From contig OY762063.1 in NCBI GenBank assembly GCA_963665075.1, positions 1,984,001-2,048,000 on the forward strand: a DNA stretch of 64,000 nt. Direction: 5' to 3'. A model generated the notes under the pieces. It was not told where the DNA came from, ran no database searches, and saw only the letters and a program-made list of their open reading frames with translations. The stretch's first letter is position 1; every line of letters begins with the position of its first letter. This DNA comes from JAPULR01 sp963665075. Its GTDB lineage: Bacteria; Chloroflexota; Dehalococcoidia; Lucifugimonadales; GCA-2712585. The position numbers and the translations under genes were made by a program. This document shows positions 43,633 through 52,651 of this stretch, piece after piece.

Positions 43633-44176
43633 TCTTCACCTCTGCGGGCTTCTTCCCGGTCTTCACCCCGGCCCCAGGCGTCAGGATTATGGCCAGCGCC
43701 CGCCCTTCCATCGTCGGCGGTCGCTCCAGCTTCGCCTCGTCCTTCAACTGGTCGGCGACCCGTTTCAGCAGCGCCATCCCAAGCTCGGGATGCGTCATCT
43801 CCCGCCCCCGGAAGAACACCGCCACACGCACCTTCGTCCCGTCCGCCAGCAGCTTCTTCACCTTCCGCGTCTTGGACTCCAGGTCGTGTGCGCCGATGTT
43901 GGGCCGGAAGCGCACCTCCCGCATGATGTTAGATTTCTGCGACTTCTTCGACTCCCTCACCTTCTTGGCGTGGAGATACCGCAGCTTCCCGTAGTCGAGA
44001 ATCCGGCACACCGGCGGCTTCGCCGTCGCCGACACCTCGACGAGGTCCAGATTCTTCATCCGCGCCATGTCCAGGGCGTCGTTGATGGACATGATGCCCT
44101 TCTGCGCGCCGTCGCTGTCTATGACGCGCACACTCGGAGACCGGATGGCTTGGTTGACTCGATATTCGCGGACGAT
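43625..44176 (-). CDS. infC: translation initiation factor IF-3, ATC start
   Basis: The full protein is 183 residues if translation starts at ATC 44176-44174. This gives the conserved IF-3 beginning (IVREYRVNQAIRSPSVRVID). The frame has a TAA just upstream, and TAAGGAGG ends about 10 bases before the ATC. The first usual codon, GTG 44131, would remove the N-terminal signature. IF-3 genes of many bacteria start at AUU, AUC or AUA, and the factor represses its own synthesis by rejecting such codons. The C-domain motifs KEVRFRP-like (REVRFRPNIGAHD) and RGREMTHPELG are present. Confidence 0.92.
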   Translation of the reverse strand: MVREYRVNQAIRSPSVRVIDSDGAQKGIMSINDALDMARMKNLDLVEVSATAKPPVCRILDYGKLRYLHAKKVRESKKSQKSNIMREVRFRPNIGAHDLESKTRKVKKLLADGTKVRVAVFFRGREMTHPELGMALLKRVADQLKDEAKLERPPTMEGRALAIILTPGAGVKTGKKPAEVKNA

Positions 44177-44217
44177 GGCTCGGTTGCCTCCTTAACTTGG
44201 GTGCAAGTTGAATTAAA

Positions 44218-44246
44218 ACTCTATCACGGGCGAATATGCAAGTCAA
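44218..44246 (-). promoter_or_regulatory. promoter of the infC-rpmI-rplT operon
   Basis: On the minus strand TTGACT (44246-44241) and TAGAGT (44223-44218) are 17 bases apart, 42 bases before the ATC start. The same two hexamers occur in the guaB3 promoter on the other side of the intergenic region. Confidence 0.75.
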
Positions 44247-44277
44247 TCGCCGCGAAAATCCGGCGATTCCTCCCCTC

Positions 44278-44570
44278 TTGCCCCCGCGGAAGCGGGAACC
44301 CGCCCTCCGCTCACCCTGAGCCTGTCGAAGGGTCGAGCGCCTCCCCCCTCCTGCCCCTGCGCAAGCGGGAACCCGCCCTCCGCTCACCCTGAGCCTGTCG
44401 AAGGGTCGAGCGCCTCCCCCCTCCTGCCCCTGCGCAAGCGGGAACCCGCCCTCCGCTCACCCTGAGCCTGTCGAAGGGTCGAGCGCCTCCCCCTCCTGCC
44501 TCCGCGGAAGCGGGAACCCGCCCTCCGCTCACCCTGAGCCTGTCGAAGGGTCGAGCGCCTCCCCCTCCTG
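44278..44570. repeat. tandem array of four 72-73-base repeat units
   Basis: Each unit joins GCGxAAGCGGGAACCCGCCCTC with CGCTCACCCTGAGCCTGTCGAAGGGTCGAGCGC. GGTCGAGCGC recurs at 44331, 44404, 44477 and 44549. The array fills the gap between the divergent infC and guaB3 promoters. Units lack the unique spacers of a CRISPR. Confidence 0.85.
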
Positions 44571-44583
44571 TAACTGCCCGGTG

Positions 44584-44612
44584 TTGACTTAACCATAACC
44601 CTTTGTTAGAGT
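44584..44612 (+). promoter_or_regulatory. promoter of guaB3
   Basis: TTGACT (44584-44589) and TAGAGT (44607-44612), 17-base spacer, 44 bases before the start codon. Confidence 0.75.
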
Positions 44613-44656
44613 CTGCCAAAGCCTTTTCAGGCTCTTCCCCCCGCGAGGTGTGATGG

Positions 44657-45796
44657 ATGGCCGTACCCCATTTTAAGGAACTCCGCAGGGCCTACGGATT
44701 CGACGAAGTCGCCATCGTCCCCGGCCAGGTCACCGTGAATCCCGACATGACCTCCACCCGGATGTCCATAGGCCGCCACGCCCTCGACATCCCCATCCTC
44801 GCCTCCTCGATGGACGCCATCGTCTCCCCCTCCTTCGCCTCCCTCATGCACCGCAAAGGCGGCCTCGGCGTCCTCAACCTCGAAGGCGTCTACACCCGCT
44901 ATCCCGACCCCTACGTGGTGCTCGAAGAGATAGCCTCCGCCCCCCTGAAAGAAGTCACCTCCCTCCTGCAGCGCGTCTACTCCGAACCCATCCGCGAGGA
45001 GATGGTCGGCTCCTGCGTCGAAACCGTCAAGAAGTCCGGCGCCACCTGCGCCGTCGCCGTCACCCCCCAGAACACCAAGCGTCTTTCCCCCGTCGCCGTA
45101 GAAGCCGGCGCGGACCTCCTCTTCATCCAGTCCACCGTCACCACCGCCCGCCACGTCTCCCGCAGTTACCGCGGCCTCATCTTCTCCGAACTCGTCGACC
45201 AGGTGGACGTCCCCGTCGTCGTCGGCAACTGCGTCGGCTACGACACCGCCCTTGAACTCATGGAAACGGGCATAAGCGGCCTGCTGGTAGGCGTCGGCCC
45301 CGGCGCCGCCTGCACCACCCGCGAAGTGGTCGGCGTCGGCGTCCCCCAGGTCACCGCCACGATGGACTGCGCCGCCGCCCGCGAAGAACACTACAACCGC
45401 ACCGGCAAGCGCGTGACCATCATCACCGACGGCGGCATCCGCACCGGCGGCGACCTCTGCAAAGCCCTTGCCGCCGGCGCCGACGGCGTCATGCTCGGCA
45501 CACCCTTCGCCCAGGCCCGCGAAGCCCCCGGCGGCGGCTACAACTGGGGCATGGCCAACCCCCACCCCGAACTCCCCCGCGGCACCCGCATCGACGTAGG
45601 CACCAAGGGCACCCTCAAGGAAATTCTCTACGGCCCCACCTCCGTCACCGACGGCACCCAGAACCTCGTCGGCGCCCTGAAAGTCGCCCTCGGCATGTGC
45701 GGCGCCATGAACGTCGCCGAGTTCCAGAAGACTGACATGATTATCGCCCCGTCCATCAAGACGGAAGGCAAGATATTCCAGCTGGCCCGCGACTAG
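44657..45796 (+). CDS. guaB3: GuaB3-type IMP dehydrogenase family protein
   Basis: The 379-residue TIM-barrel protein lacks the CBS domains of GuaB. It matches the GuaB3 branch: YGFDEVAIVPGQVTVNPDMT at the start, PILASSMDAIVSP, GVGPGAACTTREVVGVGVPQ with the active-site cysteine before Thr-Thr, and TDGGIRTGGDLCKALAAGAD. GuaB3 proteins act in purine interconversion (GMP reductase-like activity reported for some). Possibly co-transcribed with the beta-propeller lipoprotein 5 bases downstream. Confidence 0.88.
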   Translation: MAVPHFKELRRAYGFDEVAIVPGQVTVNPDMTSTRMSIGRHALDIPILASSMDAIVSPSFASLMHRKGGLGVLNLEGVYTRYPDPYVVLEEIASAPLKEVTSLLQRVYSEPIREEMVGSCVETVKKSGATCAVAVTPQNTKRLSPVAVEAGADLLFIQSTVTTARHVSRSYRGLIFSELVDQVDVPVVVGNCVGYDTALELMETGISGLLVGVGPGAACTTREVVGVGVPQVTATMDCAAAREEHYNRTGKRVTIITDGGIRTGGDLCKALAAGADGVMLGTPFAQAREAPGGGYNWGMANPHPELPRGTRIDVGTKGTLKEILYGPTSVTDGTQNLVGALKVALGMCGAMNVAEFQKTDMIIAPSIKTEGKIFQLARD

Positions 45797-45801
45797 CGGC
45801 A

Positions 45802-47172
45802 TTGAGCCGCTGGAGTCTGGAGGGTCCAATCTCCTCTAACCGGCCCCCTGCGGTCAAACATATTTCTATTGCCCTTTGGATTGGACTCGCCCTGCTCCTT
45901 CTCATCCTTTCGTCTGCCTGCGGCCCCAAGCCGGGCGCGACCCCAGGCGGCGAAACCGCCGACGCGGAGGTGACTGTGAACCGCATTGTCTACGTAGGTT
46001 CTGACGAAAACATCTTCACCATCAACCCCGACGGGTCCGACTCCAGGCGGCTCACCGGCTCTAACACTGCCCGCTCCCTCGGCAGCATCCTCGCCAGCCC
46101 CCACGCCCAGACTTCCGTCTTTCATTCCTGGCCCACCTGGTCCCCGGACGGCTCGAAGATTGCCGTTTCCCGCGTTGTCATAGAAGGCGAAGAGCCGCAA
46201 ATATCCATCTTCGTCATCGACGCCGAAACCGGCGCCCTCAACCGCATCTACGTCAACGAACCCGGCGCCAGCCCCGTCATCGCCGATGCCGTCCCCCACT
46301 ATATGTACTGGTCTCCCGACAGCGAAAAACTTGCCTTCATCGCCCCCACCACCACCGCCCTAGTCCTCTTCGTCAACGACGGCGCCGAAACCACCGTCGT
46401 CAGCAGCGAAGGCCCCCTCTACTTCAAGTGGGCCCCCGACGGCGGTTCGATGGTCATCCACTCCCGCGAGGATCTGTTCCGCGCCGTCGTCCCCTTCGAT
46501 GACCGCGCTGCTCCGTTCACCATGATGTCTCCCCTCTTCAGAGCGCCGGACATATCGGCGGACGGGCAGACCTTGGCTTTCATAACCGACGTTCGGCAGG
46601 GCTACGCCCTCTTCGTCGGAACGCCGGACGGCCCCGAACCTTTCCGCGAACTCCTCTCCGTAGAACCCCCCGCATCCCTCCTCTGGTCCCCCGTCGATAA
46701 CGTCATCGCCGTCGCCGACGGCGGCCAGTCCGGCTCCTCCGGCTACCGTCGGCTGCTGCTCGTTGACCCCAATGGCGGCGAACCAACCATCCTGGTCGAA
46801 GAACCCCTCGTCGCCTTCTACTGGTCCCCCGACGGCAAGCAAATCGCCTACGTCGCCATCGATACGGATAATCGCCAGTTGGTCTGGAAGGTGGTTCCCA
46901 CCGACGGCGGCGCGCCTTGGGAACTCACCGGCTTCATCCCCACCAATGTCATGCTCACCGCCCTCTCCTTCTTCGACCAGTACGCCCATTCCCATTCCTT
47001 CTGGTCCCCCGACGGCTCAAGCCTGGTCTTCGCCGGGCATGCGAGTCGCGGAAGCGAGGAAAGCAACGGCGCCAGCCCCGACCAGGTTTCCATATACGTC
47101 ATCAACGCGGAACCGGGGTCCTTGCCCAGGCGCATAGCAAGCGGCGCCCTCGCATTCTGGTCGTGGAATTGA
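45802..47172 (+). CDS. TolB-like beta-propeller lipoprotein
   Basis: The 456-residue protein has a signal peptide ending in lipobox LSSAC (about residue 40). After it come six or seven WD40/PD40-type blades with repeated SPDG motifs (SWPTWSPDGSKIAVS, MYWSPDSEKLAFI, YWSPDGKQIAYV, FWSPDGSSLVFAG). TTG 45802 is the only usual start before the signal core, but it has no good ribosome binding site, so the true start is uncertain. A ligand or protein-binding role at the membrane surface is inferred. Confidence 0.8.
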   Translation: MSRWSLEGPISSNRPPAVKHISIALWIGLALLLLILSSACGPKPGATPGGETADAEVTVNRIVYVGSDENIFTINPDGSDSRRLTGSNTARSLGSILASPHAQTSVFHSWPTWSPDGSKIAVSRVVIEGEEPQISIFVIDAETGALNRIYVNEPGASPVIADAVPHYMYWSPDSEKLAFIAPTTTALVLFVNDGAETTVVSSEGPLYFKWAPDGGSMVIHSREDLFRAVVPFDDRAAPFTMMSPLFRAPDISADGQTLAFITDVRQGYALFVGTPDGPEPFRELLSVEPPASLLWSPVDNVIAVADGGQSGSSGYRRLLLVDPNGGEPTILVEEPLVAFYWSPDGKQIAYVAIDTDNRQLVWKVVPTDGGAPWELTGFIPTNVMLTALSFFDQYAHSHSFWSPDGSSLVFAGHASRGSEESNGASPDQVSIYVINAEPGSLPRRIASGALAFWSWN

Positions 47173-47226
47173 GATATAGTATAGTAGACAGGCGAAATGC
47201 TGAGAAACTTGGGAGGATTACCGACG

Positions 47227-47937
47227 ATGAAGCTAGCCCTATTGATAGCGGCCTTGCTGCTGACCCTCGCGGCGGCCTGCGGTCCGGGTGACGATACCCC
47301 GACTCCCCCGCCTCGCCCGCCCACGGACATTCTGAATCAGTCCGCCCAGGATCTCCTCGGTCTGGAAACCCTGGGCTTCACCATCTTCAACGAGACTGGA
47401 AACATCCCCTTGATGACCGGCGTCGTCGCCAACGAAATTTCCGGCGTTGTCGATATGCCCGACGAGGTAAGCGTCAAGGTCAAGGGCGAGGTGGACGTTT
47501 TTCGCGCCTACCTCGAGCTTTCCATCGTTCGCAAGGAAGGAACCTATTACCTCACCGACCCCCTGAGCGGCGAATGGCGAATCGTTGACCAGAGCGCGGT
47601 CCCCTTCGACCTCACCAACGTCGGCATCAACGTCGGTCAAATCATGCAAGCCATGACCGGCGCCGCCTACGTCGATGGTGGCGTTGGCGAAGATTCGTGG
47701 CGCGTCACCGGCCAGGTGCTTTCCCAGGAAATCAGCGGCATCATCTACAACGCCGGCCAGGACCACGTGGTGAACCTCGAAGTGTGGATTCGCGATTTCG
47801 GGCCTGGCGTCGGCTTGATGCCTGAGAAGGCCCGCATTGGCGGCAGAGTTGTCGATACCGACGGCGAAAATTACGTCCGCGTCCTCACCCTCCGCGACTT
47901 CAACGCGCCTGTCACCATCGAGAAGCCCCCCATCTAA
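47227..47937 (+). CDS. LppX/LprAFG-like lipoprotein
   Basis: ATG 47227 opens a clean lipoprotein signal (MKLALLIAALLLTLAAAC, Cys18); GGGAGG lies about 10 bases upstream. ATG 47197 would only add a tail. The 236-residue mature part has the LppX_LprAFG fold pattern: short Pro-rich linker, TLGFTIFNETGNIPL, repeated amphipathic beta strands and GGRVVDTDGENYVRVLTLRD at the end. In mycobacteria LprG of this family hands triacylated lipids to the MFS pump encoded next to it. The next gene here is also an MFS exporter, 7 bases away. Confidence 0.82.
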   Translation: MKLALLIAALLLTLAAACGPGDDTPTPPPRPPTDILNQSAQDLLGLETLGFTIFNETGNIPLMTGVVANEISGVVDMPDEVSVKVKGEVDVFRAYLELSIVRKEGTYYLTDPLSGEWRIVDQSAVPFDLTNVGINVGQIMQAMTGAAYVDGGVGEDSWRVTGQVLSQEISGIIYNAGQDHVVNLEVWIRDFGPGVGLMPEKARIGGRVVDTDGENYVRVLTLRDFNAPVTIEKPPI

Positions 47938-47944
47938 GACATAA

Positions 47945-49471
47945 ATGGCCTCTCATACCGACAAGATTACCCGCTCCGGCTGGATTATGGTCGGACTGGT
48001 TTCCCTCGCGACCGTCTTCACCGCCCTCGACCAGACTATGGTCGTGACGGTTCTGCCGGAGATGATGGTAGACTTGGAACTTGGCGTCAACGAACTGGAC
48101 AACGCCTCCTGGATAGTGACGGGCTACCTGGTAGGCTACACCGTCGCCATCCCCCTTGTCGCCCGCATGGCCGACGTCTACGGCCACAGCCTCGTCCTCC
48201 GCGTCTCCCTGCTCGTCTTCGCCGTCGGCTCCGCGATGGTCGCCCTTTCCCCCAACCTGCCCCTCCTGGTGGGCAGCCGCGTCGTCCAGGCCGTTGGCGG
48301 CGGTGCCATCATCCCCATCGGCATGGCCATCGCCGCCCAATACCTCCCCGACCGCCGCAAGGCCATCGCCGTCGGCATCGTCGGCGCCGCCGCCGAGATT
48401 GGCGTTGTCCTTGGCCCCCTCTACGGCGGCGGAATCACTGCGGCCCTCGGCTGGCGCTGGCTCTTCTGGCTCGACATCCCCCAGGCCATCATAATCCTCG
48501 TCGCCATCGGCCTCATCCCCAACCGCGGCGCCCTGGCAGCGAAGGTGGACTACCGGGGCGGCCTGCTCCTCACGGGCGCCCTCGTCCTGCTGGTGCTTGC
48601 CCTCTCCCAACGCGGCCTCTTCACCGGCGCCGCTCCCCTGGCCTACGTCCTCGGCGCGGCGGGCTTGCTCCTGGTCGCCATCTTCGTATCCACCCAGATG
48701 AAGCTCAAGAACCCCCTCATGGATCCCCGTTTCTTCGCCTCCGCGGAGGCCCTCTCCGCCGTGGGCGCCAAGCTGCTCGTGGGCGCCGCCCTCGTCATCG
48801 CCCTCGTCACCGTGCCCCTCATGGCCGATACCGTCCACGGCCAGTCCGCCTTTGGCGGCGGTCTGCGTCTGATGCGGCTCACCGGAGCCATCCCCATCGC
48901 CGCCCTCCTCGGCGGATACCTCACCTATCGCATCGGCCCCAGGGTCGTCTGCGTCGCCGGCATGGCCTTGGCCGCCCTCGGCTTATGGCTCATGAGCGGT
49001 TGGGGCCAGACCGTGACGGAAGCCCAGCTATTCCTCCATCTTGGCTTGGCCGGCGCGGGCTTCGGCCTCGTCATCGCCCCCCTGTTTGTGACCGCTATGG
49101 AAACCGGCGGACGTGAATACCAGGCCACCGCCGCCTCTATGGTAACGGTAGCGCGTATGATTGGAATGGCCTTTGGCCTTGCCGCCCTCGCCGCCTGGGG
49201 CATGGAGCAATTCCAGGCCCAGATTGCCGGACTGCAAGTCCCCCTGCCCGAAGCGGGCGAGACCGCCGAGTCCATCCAGCAGCGCATCGACGAATACAGC
49301 CGGAACCTCAACGCGGTGGGGATTTCCCTCTTCCAGAACTTCTACCGCGTCGCCGCCGGACTGATGCTGATAGGCATCATCCCCAGCCTGTGGCTCTCCA
49401 GAAAACTATCCACCGGCGAAGGCGGCGGCGACCCCGAAGAATCCCCCCTCCCCCAAAAATCCAAAGCCTAA
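47945..49471 (+). CDS. MFS exporter of the DHA2 (14-helix) family
   Basis: The 508-residue protein has 14 membrane helices. It shows LDQTMVVTVLPEMMVDLELG in helix 1 (motif D1-like), RMADVYGHSLVLRVSLLVF (motif A-like), and VGSRVVQAVGGGAIIPIGMA with AIAVGIVGAAAEIGVVLGPLYGG (motif C). DHA2 proteins export drugs or lipids by proton antiport. The preceding LprG-like lipoprotein gene suggests the mycobacterial LprG-P55 arrangement and a role in lipid export. Confidence 0.88.
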   Translation: MASHTDKITRSGWIMVGLVSLATVFTALDQTMVVTVLPEMMVDLELGVNELDNASWIVTGYLVGYTVAIPLVARMADVYGHSLVLRVSLLVFAVGSAMVALSPNLPLLVGSRVVQAVGGGAIIPIGMAIAAQYLPDRRKAIAVGIVGAAAEIGVVLGPLYGGGITAALGWRWLFWLDIPQAIIILVAIGLIPNRGALAAKVDYRGGLLLTGALVLLVLALSQRGLFTGAAPLAYVLGAAGLLLVAIFVSTQMKLKNPLMDPRFFASAEALSAVGAKLLVGAALVIALVTVPLMADTVHGQSAFGGGLRLMRLTGAIPIAALLGGYLTYRIGPRVVCVAGMALAALGLWLMSGWGQTVTEAQLFLHLGLAGAGFGLVIAPLFVTAMETGGREYQATAASMVTVARMIGMAFGLAALAAWGMEQFQAQIAGLQVPLPEAGETAESIQQRIDEYSRNLNAVGISLFQNFYRVAAGLMLIGIIPSLWLSRKLSTGEGGGDPEESPLPQKSKA

Positions 49472-49844
49472 CCCCCCCTCCCGTCATTCCCGTGAAAACG
49501 GGAATCCATCCCCTCTTATCCCCTGAAGAAAATCCCACTTCCCTTCCCTCTCCCTCAAGGGAGAGGATTAAGCCTGTCCTGAGCCTTTCGAAGGGGTGAG
49601 GGTGAAAACGCCCCCCACCCACTCACCCTGACCATCCCCCTTCCCGCTCACCCTGACCATCCCTCTTCCCGCTCACCCTGAGCCTGTCGAAGGGTCGAGC
49701 AGGACGAGGCGCATCCCCCCTTTCCCCCTCCGTCATTCCCGCGTAGGCGGGAATCCATCCCCTCTTATCCCTTGAAGAAAATCCCCCTCCCTCTCCTCTC
49801 CCTTGAGGGAGAGGATTAAGGTGAGGGTGAAAGCGCCCCCCAAC
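49472..49844. repeat. repeat-rich intergenic region
   Basis: No gene is seen. It contains two GTCATTCCCG...CGGGAATCCATCCC hairpin repeats (about 49483-49511 and 49732-49759), two CTCTCCCTCAAGGGAGAGGA hairpins, and a CACCCTGAGCCTGTCGAAGG repeat near 49675. Confidence 0.7.
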
Positions 49845-50228
49845 CTAAAACCCCGACTTCGTGCACAACTCCACCCGATTCCCGTCCGGGTCGTGCGTAA
49901 ACAAAAAACGCTGCCCGTCGTTCCGAACCCCGCTTCGGCTGATCCCCAGCCCCTTCGCCTTCACCGCCTCCATCGCCGCGTCGAAATCCTCCACCTCGAA
50001 AGCCACGTGACTCTCCTCCGGGCACGGCGCATCCTCCGTCTCAATCAGATGCACCATCACACCGCTAGGCAGCTGCAACCACGTGATGTTCGGCTTGTCC
50101 ACCTGACTCGGAATCTGCTTGATTCCCAGAAAATCGTGATAGAACTCCATGCTCCTCCGCGTGTCCTTCACCAGATACACCACGTGGTTCACGTGATTCA
50201 ACTTGATAGCCGGTCCATTCGTCGTCAT
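49845..50228 (-). CDS. VOC/glyoxalase-family protein
   Basis: The 127-residue protein starts at ATG 50228 and has one VOC unit pair: KLNHVNHVVYLVKDTRRSME with the metal His, GVMVHLIETED, ESHVAFEVEDFDAAME, and the closing DPDGNRVELCTKSGF with the metal Glu. It is a single-domain dioxygenase/lyase/epimerase-like fold; substrate cannot be assigned. Confidence 0.85.
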   Translation of the reverse strand: MTTNGPAIKLNHVNHVVYLVKDTRRSMEFYHDFLGIKQIPSQVDKPNITWLQLPSGVMVHLIETEDAPCPEESHVAFEVEDFDAAMEAVKAKGLGISRSGVRNDGQRFLFTHDPDGNRVELCTKSGF

Positions 50229-50560
50229 CGTGCGTCCCCCTCCTGACTTCCGCGATAGCCCCAGTCTAAATTCGCCCCAAACCCCTGTCAACGAACCCCC
50301 CTCCCTCGCCCGCTCACCCTGAGCCTGTCGAAGGGTCGAGCGGATGGACAGCGATCACGAACCCCACCCGTCATATCCACCACCCCCACCGTCATTCCCG
50401 CGCAGGCGGGAATCCACCGCACCCACGCCGCCCTCTGCTATCGTCGCTCACCCTGAGCCTGTCCTGAGCTTGTCGAAGGGTCGAGCGTCCCCCTCCCTTC
50501 CCCCCCTCTTGCCCAATGTCTTATACTTCTACCCAGAAAACACCCACAGCAAGGAACGCC

Positions 50561-52315
50561 ATGCCTAAAATTGACGAAAAACCCGCGAGTTCGGCGCAAC
50601 CCCTCCAACAACTCCGCGAACGCATCCGCCACTCCGCCGCCCACCTCATGGCCGACGCCGTCACCCGCCTCTTCCCCGAAGCCAAGCTCGGCATCGGCCC
50701 CCCCACCGACGACGGCTTCTACTACGACCTCGAAGTCTCCCGCCCCTTCACCTCCGAGGACCTGGAGAAGATAACCGCCATCATGGACGAGACCATCGCC
50801 AAAGACCTCCCCTTCGTCCTCCACTCCCACGACCGCGACGAAATAAAGCGTCTCAACCACGACCAGCCCTACAAGCTGGAACTCATCGACGAAATCCCCG
50901 ACGACGAAGAACTGACCACCTACACCCACGACGGCTTCACCGACCTCTGCCAAGGCCCCCACGTCCCCTCAACAGGCAAAATCCCCGCCTTCAAGCTCCT
51001 GTCCGTCGCCGGCGCCTACTGGCGCGGCAGCGAAGACCGCCCCATGCTCCAGCGCATCTACGGCACCGCCTTCGAAAGCCGCAAAGCCCTCAGGCAGCAC
51101 CTCAGACGCCTGGAGGAAGCCGAAAAGCGTGACCATCGCCGCCTTGGCCGCGAACTGGAACTCTTCATCTTCGACCCCCTCGCACCCGCCAGCCCCTTCT
51201 TCCTCCCCAAAGGCGCCGAACTCTACACCCTGCTGGTGGACTACGTGCGCGGCCTCTACAAGCGCTACGGCTACCAGGAAGTCATCACCCCCGAAATCTT
51301 CTCCACCGACCTCTGGAAGCGCTCCGGCCACTACCAGAACTACCTGGAAAATATGTACCTCATCGACGTGGGCGAGCGCGAATACGGCGTCAAGCCCATG
51401 AACTGCCCCGCCCACGCCCTCATCTACGCCTCCCGCCTCCACTCCTACCGCGAACTCCCCCTCCGCCTCGCCGACTTCGGCAGGCTCCACCGCTTCGAAC
51501 GCTCCGGCGTCACCCACGGCCTCACCCGCGTCCGCTCCTTCTCCCAGGACGACGCCCACATCTTCTGCACCCAGGACCAGATAGCCCAGGAAGTCCAGGG
51601 TTTCATCGGAATGTTGACGGAATCCTACCGCGCCTTCGGCTTCGACGACCCCACCGTCGTCCTATCCCTCCGTCCTGAGAAGCGCATCGGCTCCGACGAA
51701 ACCTGGGACAGGTCCGAAGCCGCCCTCACCGACGTCTTAGCCGAAAGCGGCCTGGACTACAAACCCGAACCCGGCGAAGGCGCCTTCTACGGCCCCAAAA
51801 TCGACTTCTTCGTCCCCGATGCCCTCGGTCGCGAGTGGCAGCTTGGCACCATCCAACTCGACTTCTCCCTCCCCGAACGCTTTGACCTCGAATACGTCGC
51901 CGAAGACGGCTCCCACCGGCGACCCGTCGTCCTCCATCGCGCCATGCTCGGCGCCATCGAGCGGTTCATGGGCGTCCTCATCGAGCACTACGGCGGCGCC
52001 TTCCCCCTCTGGCTCGCCCCCGTCCAGGCGACCGTCATCCCCATCGCCGATCGCCACGTCAGCTACGCCGACGACGTAGCCTCCAAGCTCCGAAGCCGTG
52101 GATTGAGGGTAGAAGTTGACGGGAGAAACGAGCGGATGAACCTCAAAATCCGCGAAGCCCAACTCCGCAAAATCCCCTACATGCTCGTCGTCGGCGACCG
52201 CGAAGCAGACGCCGGAACCGCCTCCGTCCGCAGCCGCGACAAAGGCAACCTAGGCCCAACCCCCCTCTCAGAGCTTATGACAGCCTTAGCCGCCGAAGCC
52301 CAAGCCCCTGGCTAG
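50561..52315 (+). CDS. thrS: threonyl-tRNA synthetase without TGS domain
   Basis: ATG 50561 has AAGGA five bases upstream. The 584-residue enzyme begins almost at the editing domain (HSAAH at residues 24-28, CQGPHVPST later), so the usual N-terminal TGS domain of about 60 residues is missing. The class II core has motif 2 FERSGVTHGLTRVRSFSQDDAH and MNCPAHALIYASRLHSYRELP with the zinc Cys. The C-terminal anticodon-binding domain follows (ATVIPIADRHVSYADDVASK). TGS-less forms are known in several phyla. Confidence 0.94.
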   Translation: MPKIDEKPASSAQPLQQLRERIRHSAAHLMADAVTRLFPEAKLGIGPPTDDGFYYDLEVSRPFTSEDLEKITAIMDETIAKDLPFVLHSHDRDEIKRLNHDQPYKLELIDEIPDDEELTTYTHDGFTDLCQGPHVPSTGKIPAFKLLSVAGAYWRGSEDRPMLQRIYGTAFESRKALRQHLRRLEEAEKRDHRRLGRELELFIFDPLAPASPFFLPKGAELYTLLVDYVRGLYKRYGYQEVITPEIFSTDLWKRSGHYQNYLENMYLIDVGEREYGVKPMNCPAHALIYASRLHSYRELPLRLADFGRLHRFERSGVTHGLTRVRSFSQDDAHIFCTQDQIAQEVQGFIGMLTESYRAFGFDDPTVVLSLRPEKRIGSDETWDRSEAALTDVLAESGLDYKPEPGEGAFYGPKIDFFVPDALGREWQLGTIQLDFSLPERFDLEYVAEDGSHRRPVVLHRAMLGAIERFMGVLIEHYGGAFPLWLAPVQATVIPIADRHVSYADDVASKLRSRGLRVEVDGRNERMNLKIREAQLRKIPYMLVVGDREADAGTASVRSRDKGNLGPTPLSELMTALAAEAQAPG

Positions 52316-52342
52316 ATACCCCTCTTCTCCCTTCTCCCTTCC

Positions 52343-52640
52343 CGAAGGCCTTTGCACAACCCCTCTAAAGGCGGCGATTAACCTCTTCCCCCTCGACGAT
52401 GACCTTCGCATAACCGTCATTCCCGCCACCCCTTTCGTCATTCCCGTCCCCCCTTCGTCATTCCCGTCCCCCTTTCGTCATTCCCGTGAAAACGGGAATC
52501 CATCCCCCGCTCACCCTGAGCCTGTCGAAGGGTCGAGCGGCCTTTCCTCTTATCCTCTTCCCCCTTGATGGGGGAAGATTGAGATGGGGGTAATTTAGGT
52601 GGTACAGATGACGCATTCGTCAGTTACGCAAAGGCCTCCC
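52343..52640. mobile_element. MITE-like element, copy b
   Basis: The left end GAAGGCCTTTGCACAAC and right end GTTACGCAAAGGCCTCC match as inverted repeats, including GGCC, which differs from the other copies. Inside are several GTCATTCCCG hairpins, one CACCCTGAGCCTGTCGAAGG repeat and a CTTCCCCCTTGATGGGGGAAG hairpin. A second left-like end lies at about 52396. Confidence 0.5.
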
Positions 52641-52651
52641 TCGCCCATCCC

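Noticed and set aside
44131..44133. GTG 44131 as the infC start
   Set aside because: It would delete the conserved RVNQAIRSPS segment of IF-3 and has no ribosome binding site.
44278..44570. CRISPR array
   Set aside because: Units are adjacent copies of 72-73 bases with no unique spacers of constant length, and no cas genes are in the window.
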